From NCBI GenBank assembly GCA_021372615.1, contig JAJFUB010000021.1, positions 43,140 through 107,139 on the forward strand: DNA of 64,000 nucleotides, in the 5' to 3' direction. Of the stretch, positions 18,716 through 27,894 are shown one piece after another (positions within the stretch are counted from its first letter, which is position 1; every line of letters starts with the position of its first letter). The translations under genes were made by a program, and so were the position numbers. The notes under the pieces were generated by a model. That model was not told the origin of the DNA. It saw nothing but the letters and a program-made list of their open reading frames with translations, and did no database searches. This DNA comes from a bacterium. Lineage in GTDB: Bacteria > Armatimonadota > Zipacnadia > Zipacnadales > UBA11051.

Positions 18716-19624
18716 TCAGAACCCCAGTGACAGCCCCCTATGGATCGCCAGCCCGATCTGCTCGACATGACCGCGCCGGCCGTTGTACCACAGCAGCCAG
18801 CGGTCGCGCTCACGTACTGCGAACGGTTTGTAGCACGCCTCCTCGTCCCACGCGCCGGGCGTCGGGGAGATGATCGGGTTGGCCGGGTGGCGCTGCCAGC
18901 CGGTGAGCCCATCCCGCGAACGCGCCAGGCAGATGCGCGCGGTGTGTTCGTCCGCAAAGCCGAGGTAGAACATGACCTCCCAGCCACGGTGGCGCAGCAC
19001 CTGGCAGGCCGTGACCTTGTGCCGCTCCCACGCGTGGGTGGGGTCGGCGGTGAAGACGGGGTTGGCCGGGTGCTTGCGCCAGTGCAGGCCATCGTCGCTC
19101 TCGGCATAGCCGATAGCGTCGGGCTCGTACTGGTCGCCGGCGGAGTACCACATGCGGAACACGCCCCGCCGGCGGTCCCACCGCACGTGCGGGCACATGG
19201 CCGCGCCCTTCTCCCACGGCTCCTCCGCCACCAGCACCGGCCGCGCGCTCAGGCGCCGCCAGTCGAGGCCGTCGCGGCTCGTGGCATAGCCAATCCGCGA
19301 CTGCCCCTGCGCCTGGCCGGTGTACCACATGTGTAGGCACCCGCCCCGGCGCACCACCACCGGGCGGTTGATGTCGCACTCCCAGCCGCTGTCGCTCGGG
19401 CCGAGCACGATCTGCGGCTCACCCCAGGTGACGCCGTCGGCGCTCTCGGTCAGGGCCACGCTCCGGCGCGGGCGCCAGGAGAACCACATGTGGTAGCGGC
19501 CACGCTCGCGCAGCACCGACAGATCGAAGCAGGTGCCCAGGTCGCCGCCGAGGACGGGGTTGCCCTGGTGCTTGCGCCAGTTGCTGTCCGGCGGTGTCGC
19601 CATGTTGTTCGTCGGTGTGTCCAT
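18716..19624 (-). CDS. GH43/DUF377-like five-bladed beta-propeller glycosidase
   Basis: 302 residues and no signal peptide, so probably cytoplasmic. Repeated blades carry the glycosidase-propeller signature MWYxG/S...IGYAxSxDGLxWR (for example HMWYTGQAQGQSRIGYATS and MWYSAGDQYEPDAIGYAES), as in GH43, GH32 and phosphorylase GH130 relatives. GAGG lies about 6 bases before ATG 19624. First gene of the minus-strand run followed 46 bp later by the alkaline-phosphatase-like gene. It could be a glycoside hydrolase or a phosphorylase; catalytic residues were not assigned. Confidence 0.82.
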   Translation of the reverse strand: MDTPTNNMATPPDSNWRKHQGNPVLGGDLGTCFDLSVLRERGRYHMWFSWRPRRSVALTESADGVTWGEPQIVLGPSDSGWECDINRPVVVRRGGCLHMWYTGQAQGQSRIGYATSRDGLDWRRLSARPVLVAEEPWEKGAAMCPHVRWDRRRGVFRMWYSAGDQYEPDAIGYAESDDGLHWRKHPANPVFTADPTHAWERHKVTACQVLRHRGWEVMFYLGFADEHTARICLARSRDGLTGWQRHPANPIISPTPGAWDEEACYKPFAVRERDRWLLWYNGRRGHVEQIGLAIHRGLSLGF

Positions 19625-19708
19625 GCGTGTGCCTCGTGGGGCCCCGCCCGCTGCGCGGGCACCCCACGACTCCCGACCGTGGCGGGAGGGGAGGAGGGTT
19701 GCCCGTAT

Positions 19709-19766
19709 GACGGGGGCTTCCGCCCCCGCCTAGATTGAGCCGCGCCTCCGGCGCTCAACGGCCCCC
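19709..19766 (+). repeat. Dispersed CCTAG hairpin repeat, best copy
   Basis: About 58 bp built from two adjoining hairpins: GGGGGCTTCCGCCCCC, then CCTAG, then GCGCCTCCGGCGC. Related copies are at 12791, 12931 (partial, inverted) and 39521 (reversed). A simple CATCCC(C/G)-type repeat follows to 19797. Confidence 0.75.
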
Positions 19767-19791
19767 GCCATCCCGCCATCCCCTCATCCCC

Positions 19792-20805
19792 TCATCGCGC
19801 TCTCTCAGCCTCCCGTCGTCCATACACCCGCTCCGCCGTGTTCCAGCAGATGTTCGCGCGCGCCTGTTCGCTCAGTTGGTCCAGGAACACGTCGTAGCGC
19901 TGCATCTCCGGGCCGAGGCGCTCGAAGCGGGCGACGAGGTCGGAGCCGAGGCAGATGCGGTCGCTGAAGCGCTCGGTCAGCTCGAGCCAGGGTTCTTGCG
20001 GCTTGCCCTCGGGGCAGATGATCACATCGAAGATGATCCAGGAGTAGTCCACGATGGCCTGCGGGAACTGCTCCAGCAGGCGCCAGATCATCTGGTGGTA
20101 GAAGGGGACGTTGACGCGGCGGGAGATGCCACAGTGGGCCAGGACGAAACGCGTGCGCGGGAAATCGCGCAGGGCCTCCTCAAACTCGTACAGGTAGAGC
20201 GGGTGGTCGCCGCGGCTGACGGCCGTCACGTTCTGGTGGATGAGCACCGGGAGGTCGTGCTCGGCGGCGAAGTCGTAGATGGGCCAAAGGGCGCGGTGGT
20301 TGGCACGCGCCGGCTCACCGTAGGTGAAGGCGGTCAGGTCGTCATGGCGCAGCAGCAGCTCCCCGATGCCGGCCCAGACGCCCGGGAACCATTCGAGCAT
20401 CCGCTGCACATCGCGCAGCGCGAAGCGGTCCACGGGGTTGAAGCCGCAGATCAGCGGGTACAGGCGGGCACGCTGCTCGACGGGGAGCGACTGCACCAGC
20501 CGGGCCACCAGCACGTCGGTGTGGCCATAGTAGTAGCAGGCGGCGTCGTTGGCCAGATAGTAGTCCGGCGCCTCACGGTCCCACTCGGCCCACAGCTTGG
20601 CGACCGGGAGGCCGAAGATGACGGCCTTGCCGACGCCCCCGCGGTCCATGGCGCGGATCAGGTCGGCGCCGTCCGGCGTGTCCTGGATGAAGCTCACGGC
20701 GTGCAGGTGGGCGTCTATGAGCGGGTACTTGCTGCCGGCCAGCGGCCCCAGCGAGCCGCGCCGCGTGGGGTCGCGCTGCCAGGTGGCGATGCTCTCATTC
20801 GGCAT
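19792..20805 (-). CDS. Amidohydrolase-2-family metal-dependent hydrolase
   Basis: 337 residues from ATG 20805, with GGAGG about 6 bases upstream. TIM-barrel amidohydrolase motifs: DAHLHA (H33, H35), VLIHQN, LAHCG and CLGSDL for the metal site. This group includes decarboxylases and lactonases of the ACMSD/4-oxalomesaconate type, so either hydrolysis or decarboxylation is possible. The start overlaps the end of the preceding helical-protein gene by 11 bp, indicating translational coupling and a place at the end of the ABC exporter operon. Confidence 0.85.
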   Translation of the reverse strand: MPNESIATWQRDPTRRGSLGPLAGSKYPLIDAHLHAVSFIQDTPDGADLIRAMDRGGVGKAVIFGLPVAKLWAEWDREAPDYYLANDAACYYYGHTDVLVARLVQSLPVEQRARLYPLICGFNPVDRFALRDVQRMLEWFPGVWAGIGELLLRHDDLTAFTYGEPARANHRALWPIYDFAAEHDLPVLIHQNVTAVSRGDHPLYLYEFEEALRDFPRTRFVLAHCGISRRVNVPFYHQMIWRLLEQFPQAIVDYSWIIFDVIICPEGKPQEPWLELTERFSDRICLGSDLVARFERLGPEMQRYDVFLDQLSEQARANICWNTAERVYGRREAERAR

Positions 20806-21544
20806 CGAGGGCCTCCAGTCGCGCGCGCAGGCACGCTCGTTCTGCGGCTTCCAGGAAGGGCTCGATGGATCGCCAGTGCCGCGCATTACCGACTAGGGCC
20901 CGCACCCGCTCGGCGGGCAGTTGCGCCACGAGCCGGTGGCTCAGCTCCACCGGCAGGGCCCGCATCAGGTGCGCCAGATCGCGCGCGCTGCCCACCAGGC
21001 CCACCACGTGGTCCCAGCCCAGCATTGCGATCAGGCGGTGCTGGCCGTCGGTCTCCAGCGCGTTGAGGGCGAGGCTGAGGGCATAGCCGTCCTCCAGCAG
21101 GTCGCACAGGAACGCCGGGCCGAGGAGATCGAGAACGGTCACGTCGCCGTGGCCGTAGGTCCACTGGAGCACCTCGGCCAGTTGCTCCGGTGTCTCGATG
21201 AGACGCCGCAGCGCCTCGGCGCCAAGCCCGGTCAGGAGCGCCTCCTTGACCCGCTCCTCGGCCAGAATGACCAGCAGGTCCCGCAGCGCCGGGCCGTCCT
21301 CGAGCGCCTCGGGCAGCACCGGGCCGACACAGGCAAGCAGGAAGAGCTGGTCCTCGGGCTGGAGGACCTTGAGCAGGCGCTGCAGATGCCGCGGGCCGCG
21401 CACGAGCGCCGGGAGGTGGGGCCGGAGCTGCTCGAGCACGGCCCGGTCGTGGTCGCCCTGAAGCACATCGAGCGCCACCACCAACTCCTCGGCATTGGCG
21501 ACGGTCGCGGTCTCCCCCTCGATCGTGATCCTGTACTCGTTCAC
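20795..21544 (-). CDS. Uncharacterised alpha-helical repeat protein
   Basis: 249 residues from GTG 21544, chosen because AAAGGAG lies about 7 bases upstream. No signal peptide or membrane segment. The protein is almost entirely leucine-rich helices, including VVALDVLQGDHDRAVLEQL and LPVELSHRLVAQLPAERVRA, and resembles HEAT-like or MgtE-N-like helical repeats only in a general way. No catalytic motif seen. It sits 51 bp after the exporter permease and overlaps the amidohydrolase start. A scaffold or regulator for its neighbours is a guess. Confidence 0.65.
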   Translation of the reverse strand: MNEYRITIEGETATVANAEELVVALDVLQGDHDRAVLEQLRPHLPALVRGPRHLQRLLKVLQPEDQLFLLACVGPVLPEALEDGPALRDLLVILAEERVKEALLTGLGAEALRRLIETPEQLAEVLQWTYGHGDVTVLDLLGPAFLCDLLEDGYALSLALNALETDGQHRLIAMLGWDHVVGLVGSARDLAHLMRALPVELSHRLVAQLPAERVRALVGNARHWRSIEPFLEAAERACLRARLEALDAE

Positions 21545-21595
21545 GCGAACGCTCCTTTCGGGGCGCAACACACCACCTCGGACATTCTCCGCGGG

Positions 21596-23968
21596 CTACT
21601 CACGGGCCTTCGTCGCCTGCGCCAGGTCCATGCGGCGCAGGCGCCTCATGCCCAGCCAGGTGGACACGAAGACGAGCCCCAGGACGATGGCCAGCGTGGT
21701 GAGATGGACCCACGGAGGCAAGAAGGCACGGAACTCCATATTGTCGGTGTTGTACGAAGCGGCGAAGAAGCGGTTGAGGGCGCTACCCAGTGGCAGGCCC
21801 AACAGAAGCCCCAGCACCGCCAGGGCAAGCAACTCGATCCCCGCCAGCCAGGCAGTGGTGCGGGCCGAGAAGCCGAGGCTGCGCAGACTGGCCAGCTCGC
21901 GCGTGCGCTCCAGCAGTGACACGGAGGCCACGCTGTGGATGGCCGAACCGGCCAGCAGCGTGCCGAAGCTGAGCAGGACGCCCAGGAAGATGTACATCAG
22001 CGCCATCTGCTGGTTGATCTCACGGCGGGCATCGGGGAGGGTCGAGACCAGAGCGACCTCGTTGGACCGCTCGAAGAGCCGGCGGAAGGGCTCGACCGCC
22101 TCCGGGGCGCAGTCGAAGTGCGCGCCGTAGCCGCTCTGCGGCCACGCCCGGTCGGCCAGCGAGCGGCGCACGTCCCAGTACTCGCCGTAGCCGCTGTTGC
22201 CCATCGCCACGTCGAGCAGACCGGCGATGCGCATCGCTGTCTCCAGGCGCCGCCGTCGGCCCGATTGGACCCACTCGACCCGGACGACGTCCCCGGTCTC
22301 CACCTGCAACCCCCTCGCCAGACGGCGAGGGATCCAGATCGTGCCCGGGGCCAGGTGCAGAGGCCGGCCGCCGACGGTCCGGGGGCGCAAGAGCGACTGG
22401 CCGCGCTGCAGGCCGGTCAGCACCAGCTCGCGCGAGGCCCGGTTGCTGCTGATCCGCACCGGGAGGCTGACCACCGGCGCACACGCCCGGCCGCCGCGCC
22501 GGGCCGCCGCCGCCGCGGCGATGGCACTGCCCCGAGGGCTCGTGAACTGCAGGTCCACCTGGTAGTGACGAGTGCCGGTGAGATACTCGTCAATGGCGTC
22601 CATGGTCGAGACGTATGAGCCGAAGGTCGTCAGCAAGATGCTCACGCCCCCGGCGATGCCGGCTACGGCGAAGATCGTCCGCGAAGCGCGGCGGAAGACA
22701 CCTCGTATCGGGATGCGGTAGATGATGGCGAAGAAGCGTGTCCAGCGGACGAGCGCACGCTGCGCTGCCAGTCGCGTACCGGTGTCGGTCTCCCCGCGCA
22801 TGGCGATGGCCGGCGGGAGCCTGGCGGCCAGCCGCGCCGGCAGGTACGCCGCCGCCAGCCCCGTGAGCAGCGCCAGCACCAGCGCCGTGCCAATGGTGTC
22901 CCAGTGCGGCTGGGCCGAGGCGGTCGGCAGGTGCAGTTGGTGGACGTACATGCGGTTGAGGTACACCGACAGCACATGCCCGAGGATGACGCCCGGGATG
23001 GCTCCGAACACGGTCACAAGCCCGCCCTGCAGGAGGTACTGCAGGCCGATCTCGCGGCGACTGAACCCACAGGCCCGCAGCGTGCCGATCACTGTCACCT
23101 GCAGCCGCACGATCCGCGACAGCGCCCCGTACAGCGACAGGGCGGCAGCGATGAGGAAGAGGACCGGGAAGAAGACGCTGAGAGTGGCAAAGCCCTTCTG
23201 GTCCAGGTCCAGCAGGCGCTTGCTGGGCTGCTGATCCTGCGTATATGCCGTGTCCACCCCGTAGGCGTGAACCATGCCCTCCAACTTGGCGGCGACTTCG
23301 CCGGCGTGGCCGGGGTCGGTGAGGCAGTGGATCTGGTTGATCTCGCGCCCCACGCCGAACCACGCCCGCGCCTGCTCCTCGTCAATGAAGGCGACCCCGA
23401 AGGTCCCGCGAGCCACGAACATCTCGTGCCGCGAGGGCACCGGATAGACGTACTCGGGGCTGGTGGCGAAGCCCACCAGGACGAACTCGCGCTCGCGACT
23501 GAGGTACGAGCACTTCAGGTGGTCGCCGAGGTGGTAGCCGTTCTCGGCGGCAAACTGCTGCTCGAGCACAGCCTCGCCGGCGCCGGCGATGAAGCGGCCG
23601 GAGGTGATCCACAGCGCGTTGATCGGCGGCTGCTGTCCCGGCCGGGTCGCGATGAAGCGGCCGAGCACGCGCTGGCGCTCGCGGCCTCGCTGGATGATGG
23701 CCCCGTCCTTGACGAGGCGGCCGAGGGCCTGGCGCACGTGCGGGATCGTCCGGGCCCTGGACACGAGGCTGGCCGGCCCCGAGTCAAACAGCACCGAGGC
23801 GTCCGCGAAGTGCGTCGCGCCGTAGATGCGGCCATAGACGACGGTGAGGTTCTGGTAGGACTGGTAGAGGCCGACGTACAGGAAGATGCCCAGGGCGACG
23901 AGGAGGGTCAGGGAGACAGCCTGGCGCACCAGCAGGAGCGTATCCACCCAGAGCTTGCGCCAGAGCAT
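21596..23968 (-). CDS. ABC transporter permease, duplicated FtsX-like domain
   Basis: 790 residues from ATG 23968. The start is uncertain, since the open frame extends to 24046 and no strong ribosome site favours either. Layout is that of large MacB/LolC-type permeases with two FtsX repeats: an N-terminal membrane anchor (VSLTLLVALGIFLYVGLY), a periplasmic domain, three helices (about residues 265-390, including ILGHVLSVYL), a second anchor (TIFAVAGIAGGVSILLTTF), a second periplasmic domain and three C-terminal helices. Together with the ATPase and HlyD adaptor it forms a tripartite-style exporter. Substrate unknown; lipid, peptide or antibiotic export are all possible for this type. Confidence 0.87.
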   Translation of the reverse strand: MLWRKLWVDTLLLVRQAVSLTLLVALGIFLYVGLYQSYQNLTVVYGRIYGATHFADASVLFDSGPASLVSRARTIPHVRQALGRLVKDGAIIQRGRERQRVLGRFIATRPGQQPPINALWITSGRFIAGAGEAVLEQQFAAENGYHLGDHLKCSYLSREREFVLVGFATSPEYVYPVPSRHEMFVARGTFGVAFIDEEQARAWFGVGREINQIHCLTDPGHAGEVAAKLEGMVHAYGVDTAYTQDQQPSKRLLDLDQKGFATLSVFFPVLFLIAAALSLYGALSRIVRLQVTVIGTLRACGFSRREIGLQYLLQGGLVTVFGAIPGVILGHVLSVYLNRMYVHQLHLPTASAQPHWDTIGTALVLALLTGLAAAYLPARLAARLPPAIAMRGETDTGTRLAAQRALVRWTRFFAIIYRIPIRGVFRRASRTIFAVAGIAGGVSILLTTFGSYVSTMDAIDEYLTGTRHYQVDLQFTSPRGSAIAAAAAARRGGRACAPVVSLPVRISSNRASRELVLTGLQRGQSLLRPRTVGGRPLHLAPGTIWIPRRLARGLQVETGDVVRVEWVQSGRRRRLETAMRIAGLLDVAMGNSGYGEYWDVRRSLADRAWPQSGYGAHFDCAPEAVEPFRRLFERSNEVALVSTLPDARREINQQMALMYIFLGVLLSFGTLLAGSAIHSVASVSLLERTRELASLRSLGFSARTTAWLAGIELLALAVLGLLLGLPLGSALNRFFAASYNTDNMEFRAFLPPWVHLTTLAIVLGLVFVSTWLGMRRLRRMDLAQATKARE

Positions 23969-24014
23969 GGGTGGGCCGCCCCGGAGGCGGGACAGCAGCA
24001 GCCGGCCGCGGCGA

Positions 24015-24734
24015 TCAAGACAGCTCACGCGGATGGACCGCCTCACCCGCTCCCACCTCCACCACTTCGCCGCTGCGCAGCCGGACGACGAGGTCCGCCA
24101 CGCGCGCGAAGGCGGGATTGTGCGTGACCATGAGCACGGTCATGTCGCGCCGCCGCGTCTCCTCCCACAGCAGTGCGAGAATGTCGCGGCCGGTCTCGAA
24201 GTCCAGCGAGCCGGTGGGCTCGTCAGCCAGCATCAGCCGCGGCTCCTTGACCAGCGCGCGGGCGATGGCCACCCGCTGCTGCTCGCCGCCGCTGAGCTGG
24301 GAGGGCAACTGGTCGGCGCGGTCGGCCAGACCGACCTCGGCCAGCAGCTTGCGGCTCAGCTCGTCGTGCGCAACCAACTGCCCGACCAGCCGCACGTTCT
24401 CCAGCGCGGTCAGTGTCGGCACGAGGTTGAACATCTGGAAGACAAAGCCGACCGTCTCGCGGCGGTAGGACGTCAGTTGCTCCTCGTCCAGGCCCGACAG
24501 TCGCCGGCCGAAGACGCTCAACTCGCCGCGCGTGGGTGTGTCGAGTCCTCCGGCGAGGTTGAGCAGCGTCGTCTTGCCCGAGCCGCTCGGACCCACCAGC
24601 ACCACGAAGCGGCCCGCCGGCAGCGTGAGGGTCACACCCCGTAGCGCATCCACGGTGACATCGCCCATGGAGTACTGCTTCCAGACATCCTCGGCGGCAA
24701 CGGCTACGCGACCGGCCGCGGGAGCCTCGCTCAC
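24015..24734 (-). CDS. ABC exporter ATPase, MacB/LolD type
   Basis: 239 residues from GTG 24734, whose GTGA overlaps the stop of the HlyD-like gene by four bases. Walker A is GPSGSGKT (48-55), followed by the Q-loop region VFQMFNLVPTLTALENV, signature LSGGEQQR, Walker B LMLADEPTGSLD and switch VTHN. The length and the SYRRETVGFVFQ segment are typical of LolD/MacB ATPases. It powers the FtsX-like permease encoded 46 bp downstream. Confidence 0.95.
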   Translation of the reverse strand: MSEAPAAGRVAVAAEDVWKQYSMGDVTVDALRGVTLTLPAGRFVVLVGPSGSGKTTLLNLAGGLDTPTRGELSVFGRRLSGLDEEQLTSYRRETVGFVFQMFNLVPTLTALENVRLVGQLVAHDELSRKLLAEVGLADRADQLPSQLSGGEQQRVAIARALVKEPRLMLADEPTGSLDFETGRDILALLWEETRRRDMTVLMVTHNPAFARVADLVVRLRSGEVVEVGAGEAVHPRELS

Positions 24735-25651
24735 GGGCGCGCCTCCGACGAGGCCATGGCCTGGGGCCGCACGCGCTGCCCGGCGCGCAGGTTCTCCTTG
24801 CCCGTGACCACGACCGTCTCGCCCGACTGCAGCCCACCGGCGATGGCGATGCGGTCGAAGTTGTTGGGGCCAATCGTCACCGCGCGGCGCTGCACGGTGT
24901 CGTCGGCCTGCACGACCCACACGGCCTCCTCGCCACCCTCATGGACGACCGCATTGGTGGGGATCAGCAGCCCGCGAGCGAGCAAGAGGATCTCGCCGTC
25001 TACATCCACTTCTGCGCCGGGCGGGAGGGGGAAGGAGGCCTCGACGGGGTCGCAGCGCACACGCACTTGTCGCGAGGAGGCGGGCAGGTCGGGCCGCGGC
25101 ACGGCCTCGCGGCCGATCTCACTGACCGTCATGGCAAAGGGCTGGCTCAGGTAGCCGCCGGCCCGGCAGGTGAGACGCTGACCGCGCCGCAGGCGGGCGG
25201 CGTCCTCGGGCTCGGCGAACACCGTGACCCACGCCGCGCCCGTCTCGACGACCCGTAGCACCGCCTCGCCCGGGTTCACCACCGCGCCGGCCCGGCGGTA
25301 GATGACCACGACAGCCCCGTCGTAGGGCGCCTGGATGACATCGCCCAGGTCGCCGCCCGTCACACCAAAGGCGGCTGCGGGGAGGATGCGGGCCAGCAGT
25401 TGGCCCCGCTCCACGCGGTTGCCCTCCTCGACGTACACATCCACCAGCCGGCCCGTACGCTTGAAGCCCAGGTCAGCAGCACGCGCCTCAACCAGCCCCG
25501 AAGCGGCCAGCGGCAGCGACAGGCTCCCGGTCTCGGCTCGGGCCACCTCCACCCGCGGCACGTGCCCGCGCAGCGCGCTGACGACCAGCCACGCCATGGC
25601 GAGCGCCAGCGCCAGCAGCAGGTAACGATAGCGCCCAGCCCAGCGGATCAT
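24731..25651 (-). CDS. HlyD/RND-type membrane fusion adaptor protein
   Basis: 306 residues. One N-terminal membrane helix (YLLLALALAMAWLVVSALRG) anchors a periplasmic adaptor. The barrel-sandwich (lipoyl-like) halves are ASGLVEARAADLGFKRTGRL and VIQAPYDGAVVVIYRRAGA with only a very short hairpin between them, then beta-barrel and membrane-proximal domains ending in GLQSGETVVVTGKENLRAGQ. GGAG lies about 7 bases before the ATG. It starts 19 bp after the BNR gene and overlaps the ATPase by 4 bp. Family role: links an inner-membrane exporter to the envelope. Confidence 0.9.
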   Translation of the reverse strand: MIRWAGRYRYLLLALALAMAWLVVSALRGHVPRVEVARAETGSLSLPLAASGLVEARAADLGFKRTGRLVDVYVEEGNRVERGQLLARILPAAAFGVTGGDLGDVIQAPYDGAVVVIYRRAGAVVNPGEAVLRVVETGAAWVTVFAEPEDAARLRRGQRLTCRAGGYLSQPFAMTVSEIGREAVPRPDLPASSRQVRVRCDPVEASFPLPPGAEVDVDGEILLLARGLLIPTNAVVHEGGEEAVWVVQADDTVQRRAVTIGPNNFDRIAIAGGLQSGETVVVTGKENLRAGQRVRPQAMASSEARP

Positions 25652-25670
25652 CTCACGCTCCGTGCACCAT

Positions 25671-27794
25671 TCAGTGGAAGTCCTCGGTCGTGGCCAGGCG
25701 CCAGGAGGCGCCCCGATTGTCCGAGACCATGATGGTCAGTTCGCTCGGCGGCGCCGTGTAGAACTCGTACTTGGCCGGCTTCTTGAGGAAGCTGCCCAGG
25801 GGCAGGTTGGGGTTGCCGGTCAGGAAGGACTTCTCGCGGTCCGGCCACATGTACCGGGCAGCGTAGAACTCGTCGCGGTAGATGCACAGGCTGGCCGTCT
25901 GGGCCCAGTAGCACAGAAACAGGCGCTGGCGGACCGGGTCGAGCGTCAGCTTGTGGTAGTAGACATGGTAGTAGGGCTTGTACGGGATGACGAGGGGCTG
26001 GGGGGCCTGCCACGGCTGGCCCGCGGGCTTGCGGTGCAGGGACAGCTTGAAGTAGTAGCCCGGGTCGGAATGGCGCGTGACGGTGTAGAGGGTGTCCTGG
26101 TCGTCGCAGACCAGCCCGGCGTAGGACGTGCCGGCAGCGACCTTCTCCGGCGCGCTCCAGGCCGTGATGTCCCACGGCTGCAGCGAATGGGTGTAGACGA
26201 ACGGGTCGTGATGGCCGTTGATGACCACATGGAGCACGCCCCGGCTGTCGGCCACGAAGCCCGGCCAGTTGTGCCCGTCCTCCGCGTTCCGCCCGCCGAA
26301 GCCGACCAACACCGGCTCGGAGAGCTGCTTCGTCTTGAGGTTGTACGTGCGGGCGTACGACGGGACGCCGTCCTCCTTCGTGTGGCCGGGCAGGATCGTG
26401 AGGCGGCCGTAGATGAGGAAGATCGTGTCGCCGTGGGTCAGCGCCTGGTTTGACTCGCCGGAGTGCGGGGCCAGGGTCACGCCGTCCTCGGCCAGCAGCA
26501 CCGGCTCGGGCAAGGCCAGCGTGCCGTCGGGGCGCTTCTCGGGGGCGAGCAGGTAGATCTTGGTCGGCGACAGGTAGTGGCTCAGCAGGATGAGCGGCGG
26601 GCGGTTGAGGCAATCGGGGTTGTGGCCCACGAACTTCTCGAAGCGCACCACGTACTCAGGCAGCAGGTAGGTCTGCCAGGTCTTCATGCCGTCGGGCGAG
26701 TAGAGGAGCAGCGCCTTGCGGGTCTTCCAGTTGTTGTTCCGCTCGCTGATGTTGGCCAGCACGTAGGTCCCGCCGTCTCTGTCCCAGCGGACGGCCGTCT
26801 CATTGCCCGAGCCGTTGTCGGTGGGCTCAAGCGCCTTGTAGCCCATCTGCTCCCGCGCGTAGGGCTCGATGACTTCGGTCAGCAGGTCGCGCACCTGCCA
26901 CTTGCCGTCCGGGCCGAGGGTCTCGAGCAGGCCGCAGCCATACTGCAGTACCGGCTTGCCCCGCGGGTCGAAGCTGACGAAGCCGGGGTGGTAGCGCGGG
27001 TAGTAGCCGAAGAGGGCCCGCTCGGCCTGGAAGTAGGGCAGCACCTGGACCGGGGCCCTGGCCTCCGTACGCAGTTCGGGGTATGGGTGGTTCAGGACCG
27101 TGGGGTCAAAGGCGGGGGCCTGACCGTGAGTCGCGAGCTTCCCGGCCGGCGGGGGCGGCGCCACCCACGGCGCGGGATCGGACCGGACCGCCTCGGCGCT
27201 CAGGCGCAGGTCATCCAGCGTCAGCGCGGTGTACGGGTTGGGCTGGCGGTCGAGGATCTTGGTGAAAAAGCAGAGGGCGTCCACCTGCCGCCACCCGGTG
27301 GGCTGTTCGTAGGTGGTGAAGTCCGACAGGCTCACTGTCAGCTTGCGCCAGCCGGTCCAGTCCACGGCGAAGGTGTAGAGGTAGTAGTCGAGCCACGGCG
27401 TCTGCGGGCTGTCGGAGCGGGCCGCGAGGGTGACGAGTTCGCCGGTTGCCACGTCGGAGTAGGCCCAGAAGCTGAGTGACTTGCAGGCGCTCCAGTCGTG
27501 CGGGATATCCGCGGTGCTGATGGTGGGAAAGCGCGGGTGGTCGGCCCAGCGGCCGGCGGCGGCGCCCTGCTTGACGCGGTCGGTGACAATCTGCACGCCC
27601 GCGTCCAGCTTCGCCAGAGGCAAGTGGCGCACTGCCCAGATCTCCTCCTCCTTGAACTCCGAGAACAGCTCGGGCGCGGCGCTATGCCACAGGCCGGGGG
27701 CCTCGAAGGCCATCGCGGGGGTGGTGGTCGGCTGGGCCAGGGCCAGACCGCACGACAGGCTGAGGAGGCCGGCCCATAGGAGAGATCGTCGCAT
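25671..27794 (-). CDS. Secreted BNR-repeat protein with N-terminal CBM-like domain
   Basis: 707 residues from ATG 27794, the only start that gives a signal peptide (MRRSLLWAGLLSLSCGLALA). Residues 30-230 look like a beta-sandwich sugar-binding domain (SLSFWAYSDVATGELVTLAA; WRKLTVSLSDFTTY). The rest resembles the BNR-4/sialidase-like propeller of polysaccharide lyases and exo-hydrolases (NGSGNETAVRWDRDGGTYVL; YSPDGMKTW; HSGESNQALTHGDTIFLIYG). Likely a secreted glycan-binding or lyase protein. It begins the exporter operon and is divergent from the FAD oxidoreductase across a 100 bp gap that must hold both promoters. Confidence 0.82.
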   Translation of the reverse strand: MRRSLLWAGLLSLSCGLALAQPTTTPAMAFEAPGLWHSAAPELFSEFKEEEIWAVRHLPLAKLDAGVQIVTDRVKQGAAAGRWADHPRFPTISTADIPHDWSACKSLSFWAYSDVATGELVTLAARSDSPQTPWLDYYLYTFAVDWTGWRKLTVSLSDFTTYEQPTGWRQVDALCFFTKILDRQPNPYTALTLDDLRLSAEAVRSDPAPWVAPPPPAGKLATHGQAPAFDPTVLNHPYPELRTEARAPVQVLPYFQAERALFGYYPRYHPGFVSFDPRGKPVLQYGCGLLETLGPDGKWQVRDLLTEVIEPYAREQMGYKALEPTDNGSGNETAVRWDRDGGTYVLANISERNNNWKTRKALLLYSPDGMKTWQTYLLPEYVVRFEKFVGHNPDCLNRPPLILLSHYLSPTKIYLLAPEKRPDGTLALPEPVLLAEDGVTLAPHSGESNQALTHGDTIFLIYGRLTILPGHTKEDGVPSYARTYNLKTKQLSEPVLVGFGGRNAEDGHNWPGFVADSRGVLHVVINGHHDPFVYTHSLQPWDITAWSAPEKVAAGTSYAGLVCDDQDTLYTVTRHSDPGYYFKLSLHRKPAGQPWQAPQPLVIPYKPYYHVYYHKLTLDPVRQRLFLCYWAQTASLCIYRDEFYAARYMWPDREKSFLTGNPNLPLGSFLKKPAKYEFYTAPPSELTIMVSDNRGASWRLATTEDFH

Positions 27795-27894
27795 GGGGTG
27801 TGTTTTCGCCGGACAGGCCTGTCCGCCCTGCCCAGACAGGATTCGCCGCGCCGCCGGCGAAGCGTGAGAGCAGCTTGCTGACAAGGAGTTCAAC

